From Nonomuraea antri (GTDB lineage: Bacteria > Actinomycetota > Actinomycetes > Streptosporangiales > Streptosporangiaceae): a DNA stretch of 33,960 nucleotides. Positions 7,823 to 15,575 of this stretch are shown piece by piece. The stretch covers positions 1 to 33,960 of the forward strand of contig NZ_JABCPZ010000111.1 of assembly GCF_013283785.1 (NCBI RefSeq), read 5' to 3'. Below the pieces are notes generated by a model that had not been told where the DNA came from, searched no databases, and saw only the letters and a program-made list of their open reading frames with translations. Position 1 is the stretch's first letter. Each line of letters begins with the position of its first letter. Position numbers and translations under genes: made by a program.

Positions 7823-8617
7823 CTAGCGGCGGACACCCTGCGCCATCTCCCGGGCGAGCTGCCCGATCGAGGTGTTGCCCGCGGCCTCGTCGGGCGCGTC
7901 GAGGATCCGGCGGATGAAGGCGGAGCCGACGATCACGCCGTCGGCGTAGGCGGCCACCTCGGCCGCCTGCGCGCCGGTGCCCACGCCCAGGCCCACGCAG
8001 ACCGGCAGGTCGGTGTGCCGGCGGGTGCGCTCGACCAGGCCCTCGGCGGCCACGTTCACGCTGTCACGCGCGCCCGTGACGCCCATCAGCGACGCCGCGT
8101 AGACGAACCCGGTGCAGCAGTCGACGACCGCCTTGATGCGCGCCTCCGTCGAGCTGGGCGCGACCAGGAACACCGTGTCGATGCCCGCGTTCGACGAGGC
8201 GGACCGCCACGGCTCGGACTCCTCCGGCGTGAGGTCGGGCGTGATCGTGCCCACGCCGCCCGCGTTGGCCAGGTCGCGGGCGAACCGCTCGGCGCCGTAC
8301 TTGTCGATCGGGTTCCAGTACGTCATCACGAGCGTGGCCGCGCCGGTGGCGGCGACGCCCTCGACCGTGCGCATGACGTCGGCGATGCGGGTGCCGTTGA
8401 CCAGCGAGCGGTGCACCGCGTCCTGGATGGTCGGCCCGTCCATCAGCGGGTCGGAGTACGGCAGGCCGATCTCGATGACGTCGCAGCCGGCCTCGACCAG
8501 GGCGGTCGCGGCGGCGACGGCGCCGTCCTTCGACGGGAAGCCGGCGGGCAGGTAGCCGACGAGCGCGGCCCGGTTGTCCGCCTTGGCCTTGGCGAAAACC
8601 GTCTGAAGAGTCGTCAT
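7823..8617 (-). CDS. trpA: Tryptophan synthase alpha chain
   Basis: 264 residues. Splits indole-3-glycerol phosphate into indole and glyceraldehyde 3-phosphate, passing indole to TrpB. Catalytic Glu49 (CDVIEIG) and Asp60 (SDPLMDGPTIQ) fall at the same positions as in E. coli TrpA. The phosphate-binding loops GVTGARDSV and VGLGVGTGAQ are present. ATG at 8617 gives the usual N terminus, but its ribosome site is weak, and the gap to trpB is 259 bases in an otherwise tight trpC-trpB arrangement. A short open frame (8614-8817) ends with ATGA across this start and could couple translation; I do not call it a gene. Confidence 0.97.
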   Translation of the reverse strand: MTTLQTVFAKAKADNRAALVGYLPAGFPSKDGAVAAATALVEAGCDVIEIGLPYSDPLMDGPTIQDAVHRSLVNGTRIADVMRTVEGVAATGAATLVMTYWNPIDKYGAERFARDLANAGGVGTITPDLTPEESEPWRSASSNAGIDTVFLVAPSSTEARIKAVVDCCTGFVYAASLMGVTGARDSVNVAAEGLVERTRRHTDLPVCVGLGVGTGAQAAEVAAYADGVIVGSAFIRRILDAPDEAAGNTSIGQLAREMAQGVRR

Positions 8618-8710
8618 TGATCGTCCGTTCTCACGTCGCCTCCCGCTGGAGGCCGTGCTCCGATTATCCGGGACACCCGCCCGGTGTCACCCGCCACGAC
8701 GCGCCCCCGC

Positions 8711-8855
8711 CGGCACCACCCGTACCCGGGGGCGACCCTCCGAAGGGCCTCGACCACCTGCGGCGAGTCCTCCCGGACGCCACCCCTGGAGGGCGGCACC
8801 CGGAAAGGACCTCCCACGGCCGCCCGCCAGGGGGCGGCACGCGGGAAAGGATCTC
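8711..8855 (-). repeat. Three related stem-loop units in the trpB-trpA gap
   Basis: Read on the trp strand, three units begin with GAG(A/G)(T/C)CCTT at 8855, 8813 and 8751. In each, a G/C-rich arm (GCCGCCC in the first two) is followed by a 5-8-base loop and a matching arm (GGGCGGC, GGGTGGC, GGGTGGT). The changes keep pairing in RNA through G-U pairs. Units are 42 and 62 bases apart. They lie within the region expected to be transcribed between trpB and trpA. A role in RNA stability, termination or translation of trpA is inference. Confidence 0.55.
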
Positions 8856-8876
8856 AGCCGCTTACGGCGAGAGAGC

Positions 8877-10118
8877 CTACAGGTTGAAGTACTTCATCGC
8901 CGTGCCCATGTCCTTGTCACCGCGCCCGGACAGGTTCACCAGGATCGTGGCGTCGGGACCGAGCTCCCGGCCCAGCTCCAGCGCCCCCGCGAGGGCGTGC
9001 GACGACTCGATGGCCGGGATGATGCCCTCGGTCCTGGCCAGCAGCGAGAACGCGGCCATGGCCTGGTCGTCGGTGACGCCGTGGTAGGTGGCGCGGCCGC
9101 TGTCCTTGAGCCAGGCGTGCTCGGGGCCGACGCCCGGGTAGTCGAGCCCGGCCGAGATCGAGTGGGACTCGATGGTCTGGCCCTCGTCGTCCTGCAGCAC
9201 GTAGGTGCGCGAGCCGTGCAGCACGCCCACCGAGCCGGCGGTCAGCGTGAGCGCGTGCTCGCCGCTCTCCAGGCCGTGCCCGGCCGCCTCGTAGCCGTGC
9301 AGCGCCACGTTCTCGTCGCCGATGAAGGCGTGGAAGACGCCGATGGCGTTGCTGCCGCCGCCGACCGCCGCGCAGACCGCGTCGGGCAGCTCGCCGGTGA
9401 GCTCCAGCATCTGGCGGCGGGCCTCGACGCCGATGATGCGCGCGAAGTCGCGGACGATCTCCGGGAACGGGTGCGGCCCGGCGACCGTGCCGAACAGGTA
9501 GTGGGTGCTGTCGACGTTGGTCACCCAGTCGCGGAACGCCTCGTTGATGGCGTCCTTCAGGGTCTGGGAGCCGTTGGTCACCGGCACGACGGTGGCGCCG
9601 AGCAGCTTCATCCTGGCCACGTTGAGCGCCTGGCGCTCGCAGTCGACCGCGCCCATGTAGATGACGCACTCCAGGCCGAGCAGCGCCGCCGCGGTGGCGG
9701 TGGCCACGCCGTGCTGGCCGGCGCCGGTCTCGGCGATCACCCGCTGCTTGCCCAGGCGCTTGGTGAGCAGCGCCTGGCCCAGCACGTTGTTGATCTTGTG
9801 GGCGCCGGTGTGCGTGAGGTCCTCGCGCTTGAGCACGATCCGCGCGCCGCCGGCCTGCTCGCTGAAGCGCGGCACGTCGGTCAGCGTGGTCGGCCGGCCC
9901 GCGTACGTGCGCAGCAGGTGGTCGAACTCGCGCAGGAACTCCGCGTCGTTCTTGGCCTTCTCGTAGACCGCGGCCACCTCGTCGAGCGCCGGGATGAGCG
10001 CCTCGGGCACGTAGCGGCCGCCGAAGATGCCGAACTTGCCGTGCACGTCGGGGTCGTCACCGTGCACCCCGTTGCCCGCCAGGTCGGCGGCGGTGAGGAT
10101 GGGGCCTTCTTGTGCCAC
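8877..10118 (-). CDS. trpB: Tryptophan synthase beta chain
   Basis: 413 residues. Condenses indole with L-serine using pyridoxal phosphate, in an alpha2-beta2 complex with TrpA. The PLP lysine is Lys108 in THTGAHKINN; the indole channel and catalytic Glu block ETGAGQHGVATA, the phosphate-binding GGGSNAIG, and SGRGDKD at the C terminus are all present. GTG at 10118 lies three bases after the trpC stop and has GAGGG upstream, so trpC and trpB are one message. Length and motifs are those of TrpB1, not the longer TrpB2. Confidence 0.98.
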   Translation of the reverse strand: MAQEGPILTAADLAGNGVHGDDPDVHGKFGIFGGRYVPEALIPALDEVAAVYEKAKNDAEFLREFDHLLRTYAGRPTTLTDVPRFSEQAGGARIVLKREDLTHTGAHKINNVLGQALLTKRLGKQRVIAETGAGQHGVATATAAALLGLECVIYMGAVDCERQALNVARMKLLGATVVPVTNGSQTLKDAINEAFRDWVTNVDSTHYLFGTVAGPHPFPEIVRDFARIIGVEARRQMLELTGELPDAVCAAVGGGSNAIGVFHAFIGDENVALHGYEAAGHGLESGEHALTLTAGSVGVLHGSRTYVLQDDEGQTIESHSISAGLDYPGVGPEHAWLKDSGRATYHGVTDDQAMAAFSLLARTEGIIPAIESSHALAGALELGRELGPDATILVNLSGRGDKDMGTAMKYFNL

Positions 10119-10121
10119 TGC

Positions 10122-10961
10122 TTATCCCTCTGCTCCGTGGTCGGGGCGCGTCGCCGGGTGCGCGCCTGCGGTGACCAGCGCCTCGACGGCCTTGCGCGGG
10201 TCTTTTCCGGTGACCAGGCTCTCCCCCACCAGGACGGCGTCGGCGCCGGACCTGGCGTAGGCGAGCAGGTCGTGCGGGCCACGCACGCCCGACTCCGCGA
10301 TCTTGATGACATTATCCGGGATCTTCGGCGCCAGCTTGGCGAAGACGTCGCGATCGACCTCGAGTGTCTTCAGGTTGCGGGCGTTGACCCCGATCACGCG
10401 GGCGCCCGCGGCGACCGCCCGGTCGAGCTCGTCCTCGGTGTGCACCTCGACCAGCGGGGTCAGGCCGATCGAGTGCGCGCGCTCGATCAGCGACACCAGC
10501 GCCTCCTGCTCCAGGCAGACCACCATGAGCAGGGCCAGGTCGGCGCCGTGCGCGCGGGCCTCCCAGAGCTGGTAGGAGGTGAGGATGAAGTCTTTGCGCA
10601 GGATCGGGATGTCGACGCGGGCGCGCACTGCGGCCAGGTCGTCGAGGCTCCCGCCGAACTTGCGCCGCTCGGTCAGCACGCTGATGACGTGCGCGCCGCC
10701 CTCCTCGTAGTCGGCCGCCAGCGCGGCCGGGTCGGCGATCGCGGCGAGCGCGCCCTTGGACGGGCTGGAGCGCTTCACCTCGGCGATCACCGAGACACGG
10801 TCGCCGCCGAGCGCGGCCATGGCGTCGCGGGGCGCAGGCGCCCGCTCGGCCCGCTGCTTGAGCTCGTCGATCGACACGGCCTGCTGCCGTGTGGCGAGGT
10901 CTGCGCGTACCCCGTCGAGGATGTCGTCGAGGACACTGGGCCCTTCGGTCCGCTCACTCAC
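10122..10961 (-). CDS. trpC: Indole-3-glycerol phosphate synthase
   Basis: 279 residues. Converts carboxyphenylaminodeoxyribulose phosphate to indole-3-glycerol phosphate, the step before TrpA. It is monofunctional, with no TrpF domain, matching the actinobacterial use of PriA for TrpF activity. Motifs: VIAEVKRSSPSKG (Glu61, Lys63), ILRKDFIL, VGVNARNL and IAESGV. GTG at 10961 has GGAGGG about ten bases upstream. The 119-base gap before it contains a short reading frame of 18 codons that overlaps the start but has no Trp codons, so it does not look like a trp attenuator peptide. A TACCAT at 11038-11043 is a possible -10 element. Confidence 0.97.
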   Translation of the reverse strand: MSERTEGPSVLDDILDGVRADLATRQQAVSIDELKQRAERAPAPRDAMAALGGDRVSVIAEVKRSSPSKGALAAIADPAALAADYEEGGAHVISVLTERRKFGGSLDDLAAVRARVDIPILRKDFILTSYQLWEARAHGADLALLMVVCLEQEALVSLIERAHSIGLTPLVEVHTEDELDRAVAAGARVIGVNARNLKTLEVDRDVFAKLAPKIPDNVIKIAESGVRGPHDLLAYARSGADAVLVGESLVTGKDPRKAVEALVTAGAHPATRPDHGAEG

Positions 10962-11080
10962 GCGCTGGGGTCCCTCCGGTCGGCAGTTGGGGGTGGCTGA
11001 GAGTTCGCATCGCGTCCGCTCCCGGCCTTGTCTTGCGATGGTATCGGCCCGGACGAGAGCACCTCACCACAGGCCCCCGA

Positions 11081-11506
11081 CTAGGGAGCCAGAAAGCGCC
11101 CGAATGGCAGATTACGGACCACCCAGTACACCATCACCAGGCTCATGAACACCCACAGCCACGCCGGACGGGTGACGGCGATCCGCAGCGGCCCGCCGCG
11201 CCAGGCGTGCGACACCCAGCGGCCCCAGAGGTACACCAGGGCCGGCAGCATGATCACGAACAGCGGGTTGAGCCCGAGCGCGGCCACCGGGTCGAGGTGC
11301 GCCAGCGCGTGGACGGCGCGCAGGGTCCCGCAGCCCGGGCAGTACAGCCCGGTCAGCGCCAGGAACGGGCAGGCCGGGTAGTGGCCGGGCGCGTTCGGGT
11401 CGACGGCGCCGACGAACGCGAACCCGGCGCCGGCCACGGCCGCGAGGGCGAGCGGCGCGAGCAGCCGACGGGCGCGCGGGGCGGCGGGCCTGGTCGCGAT
11501 CGTCAT
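11081..11506 (-). CDS. DUF2752 membrane protein
   Basis: 141 residues with three hydrophobic segments (about 15-35, 75-95, 115-132). The diagnostic DUF2752 block is present: PACPFLALTGLYCPGCGTLRA with Cys46, Cys56 and Cys59, then H..AHLDPVAALGLNPL. The function of the family is not known; the cysteines suggest metal binding or a redox role. It lies just upstream of trpC on the same strand, where such proteins are often found in actinobacteria. No ribosome site is clear; GATACT six bases before the ATG could be a -10 element of a leaderless message. Confidence 0.87.
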   Translation of the reverse strand: MTIATRPAAPRARRLLAPLALAAVAGAGFAFVGAVDPNAPGHYPACPFLALTGLYCPGCGTLRAVHALAHLDPVAALGLNPLFVIMLPALVYLWGRWVSHAWRGGPLRIAVTRPAWLWVFMSLVMVYWVVRNLPFGRFLAP

Positions 11507-11544
11507 ACGGGCAGTATCCCGCGATCACGCGCACACGGCGAGCA

Positions 11545-11571
11545 CCCCGCGCCCGAGCCGGACGCGCGGGG
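11545..11571 (-). terminator. Hairpin after the DUF4190 gene
   Basis: CCCCGCGC at 11545-11552 and GCGCGGGG at 11564-11571 form a perfect 8-bp stem with an 11-base loop, two bases beyond the stop of the DUF4190 gene. It would separate that transcript from DUF2752-trpC. Confidence 0.6.
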
Positions 11572-11572
11572 G

Positions 11573-12142
11573 TCAGTACCTGCTGCCGGTCTCCACCGCG
11601 GCGGCCAGGCCGAAGAACGCCAGGATCGGCCCCCAGAACAGGATCCAGGCGATGATCCAGGCCACGATCGCGATGTAGGAGGTGACCAGACCGGCCACGG
11701 CCATGCCCTGGCCCTCCTCGCCGGTCTGCTTGATGCGGCTCATCGCCATGTGCCCGACGATCGCGCCGGGGATGCTGGTGATGCCGCACGCGATGGTCAC
11801 CGCCAGGATGCCGAGCACCAGCGACGCCACCGCCATGCCGTTGGTCGGCCTGGACTGGGGGTAGCCGTAGCCGGGCTGCTGCGCGTAACCGTAACCGGGC
11901 TGCTGGCCGTAGGCGCCGCTGGGCGGCTGCTGGCCGTAGGGGTCTTGCGTGTAGCCGCTGGGCGGCTGCTGGCCGTAGCCGCCACTGCTCGGGGGCTGCT
12001 GGCCGTAGCCGCCGCCGCTGGGCGGCTGCTGCCCGTAACCGGGCTGCTGACCGTACCCGCCACTGCTCGGAGGCTGCTGCCCGTACCCTCCACCGGGAGG
12101 CTGGGCTCCGTAACCGCCGCTGCCCTGATCCCCGTAGCTCAT
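11573..12142 (-). CDS. DUF4190-domain membrane protein with Q/G/Y/P-rich N-terminal tail
   Basis: 189 residues. ATG at 12142 has GAGGAG nine bases upstream. Residues about 1-100 are low complexity: about eight copies of GYGQQPPS-type units, some with inserted SGG or YAQQPGYG. Such tails are intrinsically disordered and resemble prion-like segments. Residues about 103-180 form two hydrophobic helices with TNGMAVASLVLGILA and GAIVGHMAMSRIKQTGEEGQGMA, the DUF4190 pattern. The tail should be cytoplasmic. Function is unknown; many actinobacterial proteins of this kind accompany cell-envelope genes. It probably has its own promoter and a terminator hairpin. Confidence 0.88.
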   Translation of the reverse strand: MSYGDQGSGGYGAQPPGGGYGQQPPSSGGYGQQPGYGQQPPSGGGYGQQPPSSGGYGQQPPSGYTQDPYGQQPPSGAYGQQPGYGYAQQPGYGYPQSRPTNGMAVASLVLGILAVTIACGITSIPGAIVGHMAMSRIKQTGEEGQGMAVAGLVTSYIAIVAWIIAWILFWGPILAFFGLAAAVETGSRY

Positions 12143-12193
12143 GCGCTGGCTCCTCAGAAAATGTTCTCATGGCGAGTTGCACAGGAAGCCTAG

Positions 12194-12222
12194 TGACAAA
12201 AGCCTGACCAAGCAGGCGTCAA
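12194..12222 (-). promoter_or_regulatory. Possible promoter of the DUF4190 gene
   Basis: On the minus strand TTGACG (12217-12222) is followed after 17 bases by TTGTCA (12194-12199), about 50 bases before the ATG. The -35 is good, the -10 poor. A five-base inverted repeat lies in the spacer. Confidence 0.3.
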
Positions 12223-12255
12223 GTCAGAACCGTGGAGAATTCGTAACGAGTGCGG

Positions 12256-12867
12256 TCACCGGGAATCGGTCGGATCGTCACCCCGGTCCAGGGCGTCCCA
12301 CAGTTCCCTGTCCTTGCTCACGTGCGCGGGCTTGCGCGACTCGCCGCGTTCGTACTTGGCGGACATGCCGGCCCACGCGCCGCCGCGGATCACCGCGACG
12401 ACCCCGCCGATGACCATCAGCGCCGCGCCCGCGCCGGCCACCACCGGCCAGACCGCGACCAGCTCCCACTCGACGCCGCGGGCCGCGCCGAGCGCGTCGC
12501 GTTCGGCCAGCCATCGGTCGACGGTGCCCGCCGCCGCGCCGGTCCAGACGCCGACGCCGGCCACGATCCCGCACAGCGTCAGCAGCGCGCCGATCAGCCG
12601 CCGCCCGAGCCCGGCGGTGGCCAGCACCGCCACCACGCCGGCCAGCCCGGCCAGCGCCACCGGGGTCAGCACCGGGCTCAGGTCGCCGCCCGCGGGCGCG
12701 GTGACGTCGCCGGCCCGTCCGAGCAGCCGCACCCACGCCTGCCCGCCGGCCAGCAGCACCAGCAGGCAGCCGAGCGCGGTCAGCACCACCCAGCCCCACA
12801 GCTCACGGCGCCCCGACCCGGCTCTCGCGCCGGCCCCGGCCCCGGCTCCAGCCTCGGCTCCGGTCAT
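12256..12867 (-). CDS. Trp-biosynthesis-associated membrane protein (TIGR02234 type)
   Basis: 203 residues with four hydrophobic helices (about 25-45, 65-85, 92-112, 138-160) and a charged C-terminal tail ending KDRELWDALDRGDDPT, the recognisable end of the actinobacterial family named for its position in trp operons. Its biochemical role is unknown. The first 20 residues are an Ala-Gly repeat from a short GC microsatellite. ATG at 12867 lies three bases after the hisI stop. In the actinobacterial arrangement I know, trpE usually sits between hisI and this gene; it is absent here. Confidence 0.85.
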   Translation of the reverse strand: MTGAEAGAGAGAGARAGSGRRELWGWVVLTALGCLLVLLAGGQAWVRLLGRAGDVTAPAGGDLSPVLTPVALAGLAGVVAVLATAGLGRRLIGALLTLCGIVAGVGVWTGAAAGTVDRWLAERDALGAARGVEWELVAVWPVVAGAGAALMVIGGVVAVIRGGAWAGMSAKYERGESRKPAHVSKDRELWDALDRGDDPTDSR

Positions 12868-12870
12868 CGG

Positions 12871-13218
12871 TTACGCCGCCCCGGCGTCGAGCGCGCCGGC
12901 GTCGAAGCAGGTGCGGTCGCCGGTGTGGCAGGCCACGCCCACCTGGTCGACCTTGACCAGCAGCGTGTCGCCGTCGCAGTCGAGTGCGACGCTCTTGACG
13001 TGCTGGACGTGCCCGGAGGTGTCGCCCTTGACCCAGTATTCGCCCCGGCTGCGTGACCAGTAGGTGGCCCGGCCGGTGGTCAGCGTGCGGTGCAGGGCCT
13101 CGTCGTCCATCCAGGCCATCATCAGGACCTCGCCGGTGTCGTACTGCTGGGCGATGGCCGGCACCAGGCCGTGGACGTCGCGCTTCAGCCGCGCGGCGAT
13201 CGTGGGGTCGAGAGGCAT
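12871..13218 (-). CDS. hisI: Phosphoribosyl-AMP cyclohydrolase
   Basis: 115 residues, the size of the monofunctional enzyme (no HisE domain). Opens the purine ring of PR-AMP, the third step of histidine synthesis. Metal ligands are visible in LDCDGDTLLVKVDQ and GVACHTGDRTCF; VLMMAWMDDEAL and TGRATYWSRSR are also family blocks. I chose ATG at 13218 because MPLDPTIAARLKRD is the normal N terminus; the frame stays open 13 codons further without support. It lies 11 kb from the other his genes. Confidence 0.96.
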   Translation of the reverse strand: MPLDPTIAARLKRDVHGLVPAIAQQYDTGEVLMMAWMDDEALHRTLTTGRATYWSRSRGEYWVKGDTSGHVQHVKSVALDCDGDTLLVKVDQVGVACHTGDRTCFDAGALDAGAA

Positions 13219-13270
13219 GCCCCCATTCAACCAGCCGCCCCGGCCGCCTCGCCGCACGCGTCCCCGCCAC

Positions 13271-13313
13271 CCGTCAGGCCCTGCCCCGTCAGGCGCTGTC
13301 CGTCAGGCCCCGC
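13271..13313. repeat. Three short tandem repeats at the 3' end of the serine hydrolase gene
   Basis: CCGTCAGGC recurs at 13271, 13286 and 13300, spaced 15 and 14 bases, each followed by a similar C/T/G run. On the coding strand this is GCCTGACGG three times; the copy nearest the gene carries its TGA stop. It looks like slippage-derived duplication of the gene end. Confidence 0.7.
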
Positions 13314-14220
13314 CCGTCTGGCAGTGTTCGACGGCCAGGGCCGCGGCCGCGCCGATGGCGGCGTTGATCTCGTTCTCGCGGTCGCGCGGCCGGTCCGCCC
13401 GGGTGAAGACGGCGGCGGCGTAGCGGCGGCCGCCGGGCAGGCTCAGCACGCCCACCTCGTTGCGCACCACGCCGAACAGGCTGCCGCTCTTGGCGGCGAC
13501 GCCGACCTCGGGCGGGAAGCCCATGGCCAGGCGGTGCCGGGTGAGCTGGCGGGCCATGACCTCGCGCAGCTCCGCGCACGCCCGCGCCGGGCCGGCCTCG
13601 TCGCGCCAGACCAGGCGCAGCAGCAGCGCCATGTCCCTGGCCGTGGTGCGCAGGGTCTCCTCGGGCCGCAGCAGCGCCCTGGACGAGCGCACCCGCTCCT
13701 CCAGCACCCGGGTCTGCTCAGGGGTGGCGGTCGCGGCGGCCCGGGTCAGCTCGGCCCAGCCGGGGTGGCCCGCGTCTTCGCCGATGCCGTCGAGCAGGCC
13801 GCGCAGCGGGTGCGGGATCGCGGTGCCCTTGAGGTCGAGCCCGTCGAGCGTGGCGGCGATCCTGCCGAGGCCGACGCGGTCGATGAGGACGTCGGTGGCC
13901 GCGTTGTCGCTGATGGTCAGCATCATCGTGACGAGGTCGCCGAGCGAGACCTCCACCTCGTCGGCGAACAGGGAGAACCCGGTGGGCCCCGCCGTACGCC
14001 CCTCGGGGCCGATGCGCACGCGTTCGCGCAGGTCGAGCTCGCCCGCGCAGGACTGGCGGAAGACCTCCAGCGCGACGGGCACCTTGAGCACGGACGCGGC
14101 GATGACCGGCTCGTCGCCGCCGACGTGGACCTGGGCGTCGCCGTCGACGTCCAGGACGGACAGGCTGCCCGCGCAGCCGGCCGCGGCGAAGAGCCGCCGG
14201 ATGGCGTCGTCGATCACCAC
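13303..14220 (-). CDS. Class A beta-lactamase-like serine hydrolase
   Basis: 305 residues. The penicillin-recognising serine fold is shown by SxxK (Ser43-Val-Leu-Lys46), SDN (Ser104-Asp-Asn106) and KSG (Lys244-Ser-Gly246), plus a TTARDMA block like the class A TTPxxMA. I see no signal peptide and no clear ExxLN omega loop with the deacylating glutamate, so it may be a cytoplasmic or leaderless serine hydrolase of the 'beta-lactamase2' group, not a true resistance enzyme. The start is uncertain: GTG at 14220 and 14217 are adjacent and the ribosome site is poor. It is on the same strand as the STAS gene, 31 bases downstream of it. Confidence 0.88.
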   Translation of the reverse strand: MVIDDAIRRLFAAAGCAGSLSVLDVDGDAQVHVGGDEPVIAASVLKVPVALEVFRQSCAGELDLRERVRIGPEGRTAGPTGFSLFADEVEVSLGDLVTMMLTISDNAATDVLIDRVGLGRIAATLDGLDLKGTAIPHPLRGLLDGIGEDAGHPGWAELTRAAATATPEQTRVLEERVRSSRALLRPEETLRTTARDMALLLRLVWRDEAGPARACAELREVMARQLTRHRLAMGFPPEVGVAAKSGSLFGVVRNEVGVLSLPGGRRYAAAVFTRADRPRDRENEINAAIGAAAALAVEHCQTGGA

Positions 14221-14251
14221 TCCATCGTGCCACGCGCCGGGCCGGCGCGGC

Positions 14252-14587
14252 TCAGGCGAGCGCCTGGGGAAGGGTGTCGTAGATGGGGAACAGCGGCGCC
14301 AGGTTGGTCCTGCGCAGCCGGCGCAGCACCTGGCCGTCGGGCGCCACCAGCGCCATCGTGCCGTCTCTGTCGCGCAGCGTGGCCAGCAGCCGCACCAGCA
14401 CGCCGAGCCCGGTCGTGTCGATGAACGTCAGCCCCGTCATGTCGACCACCAGCCGCGGCCCGTGCGCGGCCACCGCCTCGTCGAGGCACCGGCGGACGTC
14501 GGACACGTTGTCGACATCGACCTCTCCCCTGAGACTCACCACCACCAGCTCGCCGTGACGGCGTCGGGTCATCTCCAGCACGTCCAC
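14252..14587 (-). CDS. STAS-domain anti-sigma factor antagonist
   Basis: 111 residues. GTG at 14587 is chosen because GAGGAG lies six bases upstream; the open frame reaches 14647 without a site. Single STAS domain of the SpoIIAA/RsbV type: LRGEVDVDNV, then VVDMTGLTFIDTTGLGVLV. The phosphorylatable residue is Thr58 (or Thr59) in place of the usual serine, at the same number as Ser58 of SpoIIAA. Such proteins release sigma factors by binding an RsbW-like kinase. A matching kinase-fold ATPase is encoded by the divergent pair 151 bases away. Confidence 0.92.
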   Translation of the reverse strand: MDVLEMTRRRHGELVVVSLRGEVDVDNVSDVRRCLDEAVAAHGPRLVVDMTGLTFIDTTGLGVLVRLLATLRDRDGTMALVAPDGQVLRRLRRTNLAPLFPIYDTLPQALA

Positions 14588-14738
14588 GCCCCGCTCCTCA
14601 TGCTCCCACCCCGGGCGGCCCCGCGGAAAACGTACACCTTTCAGCATCGGGTCACGCTGGGTTTTACGAAGAACGCGCTACGTGATCAGCATGGCGGGAG
14701 TAGTTTCCGGAGTGACGCGTGGTAGGGAGGACGCCATC

Positions 14739-15575
14739 GTGGTGCACGTCGCGGGCTCGGTGCTCGATCCCGACCTGGGGGATCACGTCTGCCTGCCGTT
14801 CGACGGCGAGCGGGAGCGGGTGCGCGCCACGCGGGCGTTCACCGTGAACGGGCTGCGCCGCCGGACCAAGGTCCTGATCCTCACGCACGCCGAGCCGCCG
14901 GAGCGGACGCGGGCGTGGCTGGCGCCGCTCGTGCCCGGGTTCGCCGACGCCGAGGCCGCCGGGCAGGTGGAGATCGTCGCGTGCGCGCAGACGCACTTCA
15001 CCGCGGGCTGCTTCGACCCCGGCCGGGTGCTGGCCGAGCTGGCCGGCGCGCACACGCGGGCGCGCAGGCACGGCCAGCACGGCGTCTACGCGCTGATCGA
15101 CGCCTCCTGGGGGGCGAAGGACGTGCTGGGCCAGGCGGCGTTCGAGGCCGCGGCCAACGAGCTGTTCGGCGAGCGGTGGCTGGCCGCGGTGTGCCAGTAC
15201 GACCGCAACCTGTTCTCCCGCGAGTGCATCGACCGGGCCGCGGCGGTGCATCCGATCTCGCCGGAGCAGGCGCTGCTGCGCTTCGCGCACACGTTCGCGC
15301 CGCCGGGGCTGCGGGTGTGGGGCGACATCGACCTGACCAACCGGCAGGCGTTCGCCTCGGTGCTGGCGCGGCTGGAGTCGGTGCCCGGCCAGGTGGTGAT
15401 CGACGCCTCCGGCCTCGACTTCATCGACGCCGGTTCGGCCCAGCTGCTGACGGTCACGGCGATGGCCAGGCCGCCCGGGTCCACGGTGGTGGTCTGCGGC
15501 GCGGCGACGGCGCGGGTGCTCAGGCTGATCAGGGGCGACGAGCTGCTCGTCGTCCGCCGGGTGGCCGATGTGTAG
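14739..15575 (+). CDS. MEDS-domain sensor with C-terminal STAS domain
   Basis: 278 residues from GTG at 14739, eight bases after GGGAGG; longer readings start at 14682 without a site. The N-terminal 180 residues match the MEDS (DcmR-like sensory) domain: GDHVCLPFDGERE near the start, KVLILTHAEPPE, and the acidic ALIDASWGAKD block in the middle. From about residue 190 there is a STAS domain: LRVWGDIDLTNRQAF, VVIDASGLDFIDAGSAQLL with a serine at the regulatory position. I infer a signal-sensing antagonist for the ATPase gene that overlaps its 3' end by eight bases. The ligand is unknown. Confidence 0.9.
   Translation: MVHVAGSVLDPDLGDHVCLPFDGERERVRATRAFTVNGLRRRTKVLILTHAEPPERTRAWLAPLVPGFADAEAAGQVEIVACAQTHFTAGCFDPGRVLAELAGAHTRARRHGQHGVYALIDASWGAKDVLGQAAFEAAANELFGERWLAAVCQYDRNLFSRECIDRAAAVHPISPEQALLRFAHTFAPPGLRVWGDIDLTNRQAFASVLARLESVPGQVVIDASGLDFIDAGSAQLLTVTAMARPPGSTVVVCGAATARVLRLIRGDELLVVRRVADV

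Noticed and set aside
8614..8817. A small trp-operon protein (TrpM/TrpX-like) before trpA
   Set aside because: The frame ends in ATGA at the trpA start, but it has no good ribosome site, no recognisable motif, and coincides with stem-loop repeats.
8655..11000. A 781-residue protein antisense to trpB and trpC
   Set aside because: Open only because of GC bias; the opposite strand carries intact trpB and trpC.
10948..11010. A trp attenuator leader peptide before trpC
   Set aside because: The 18-codon frame there has no Trp codons and no alternative terminator hairpin was visible.
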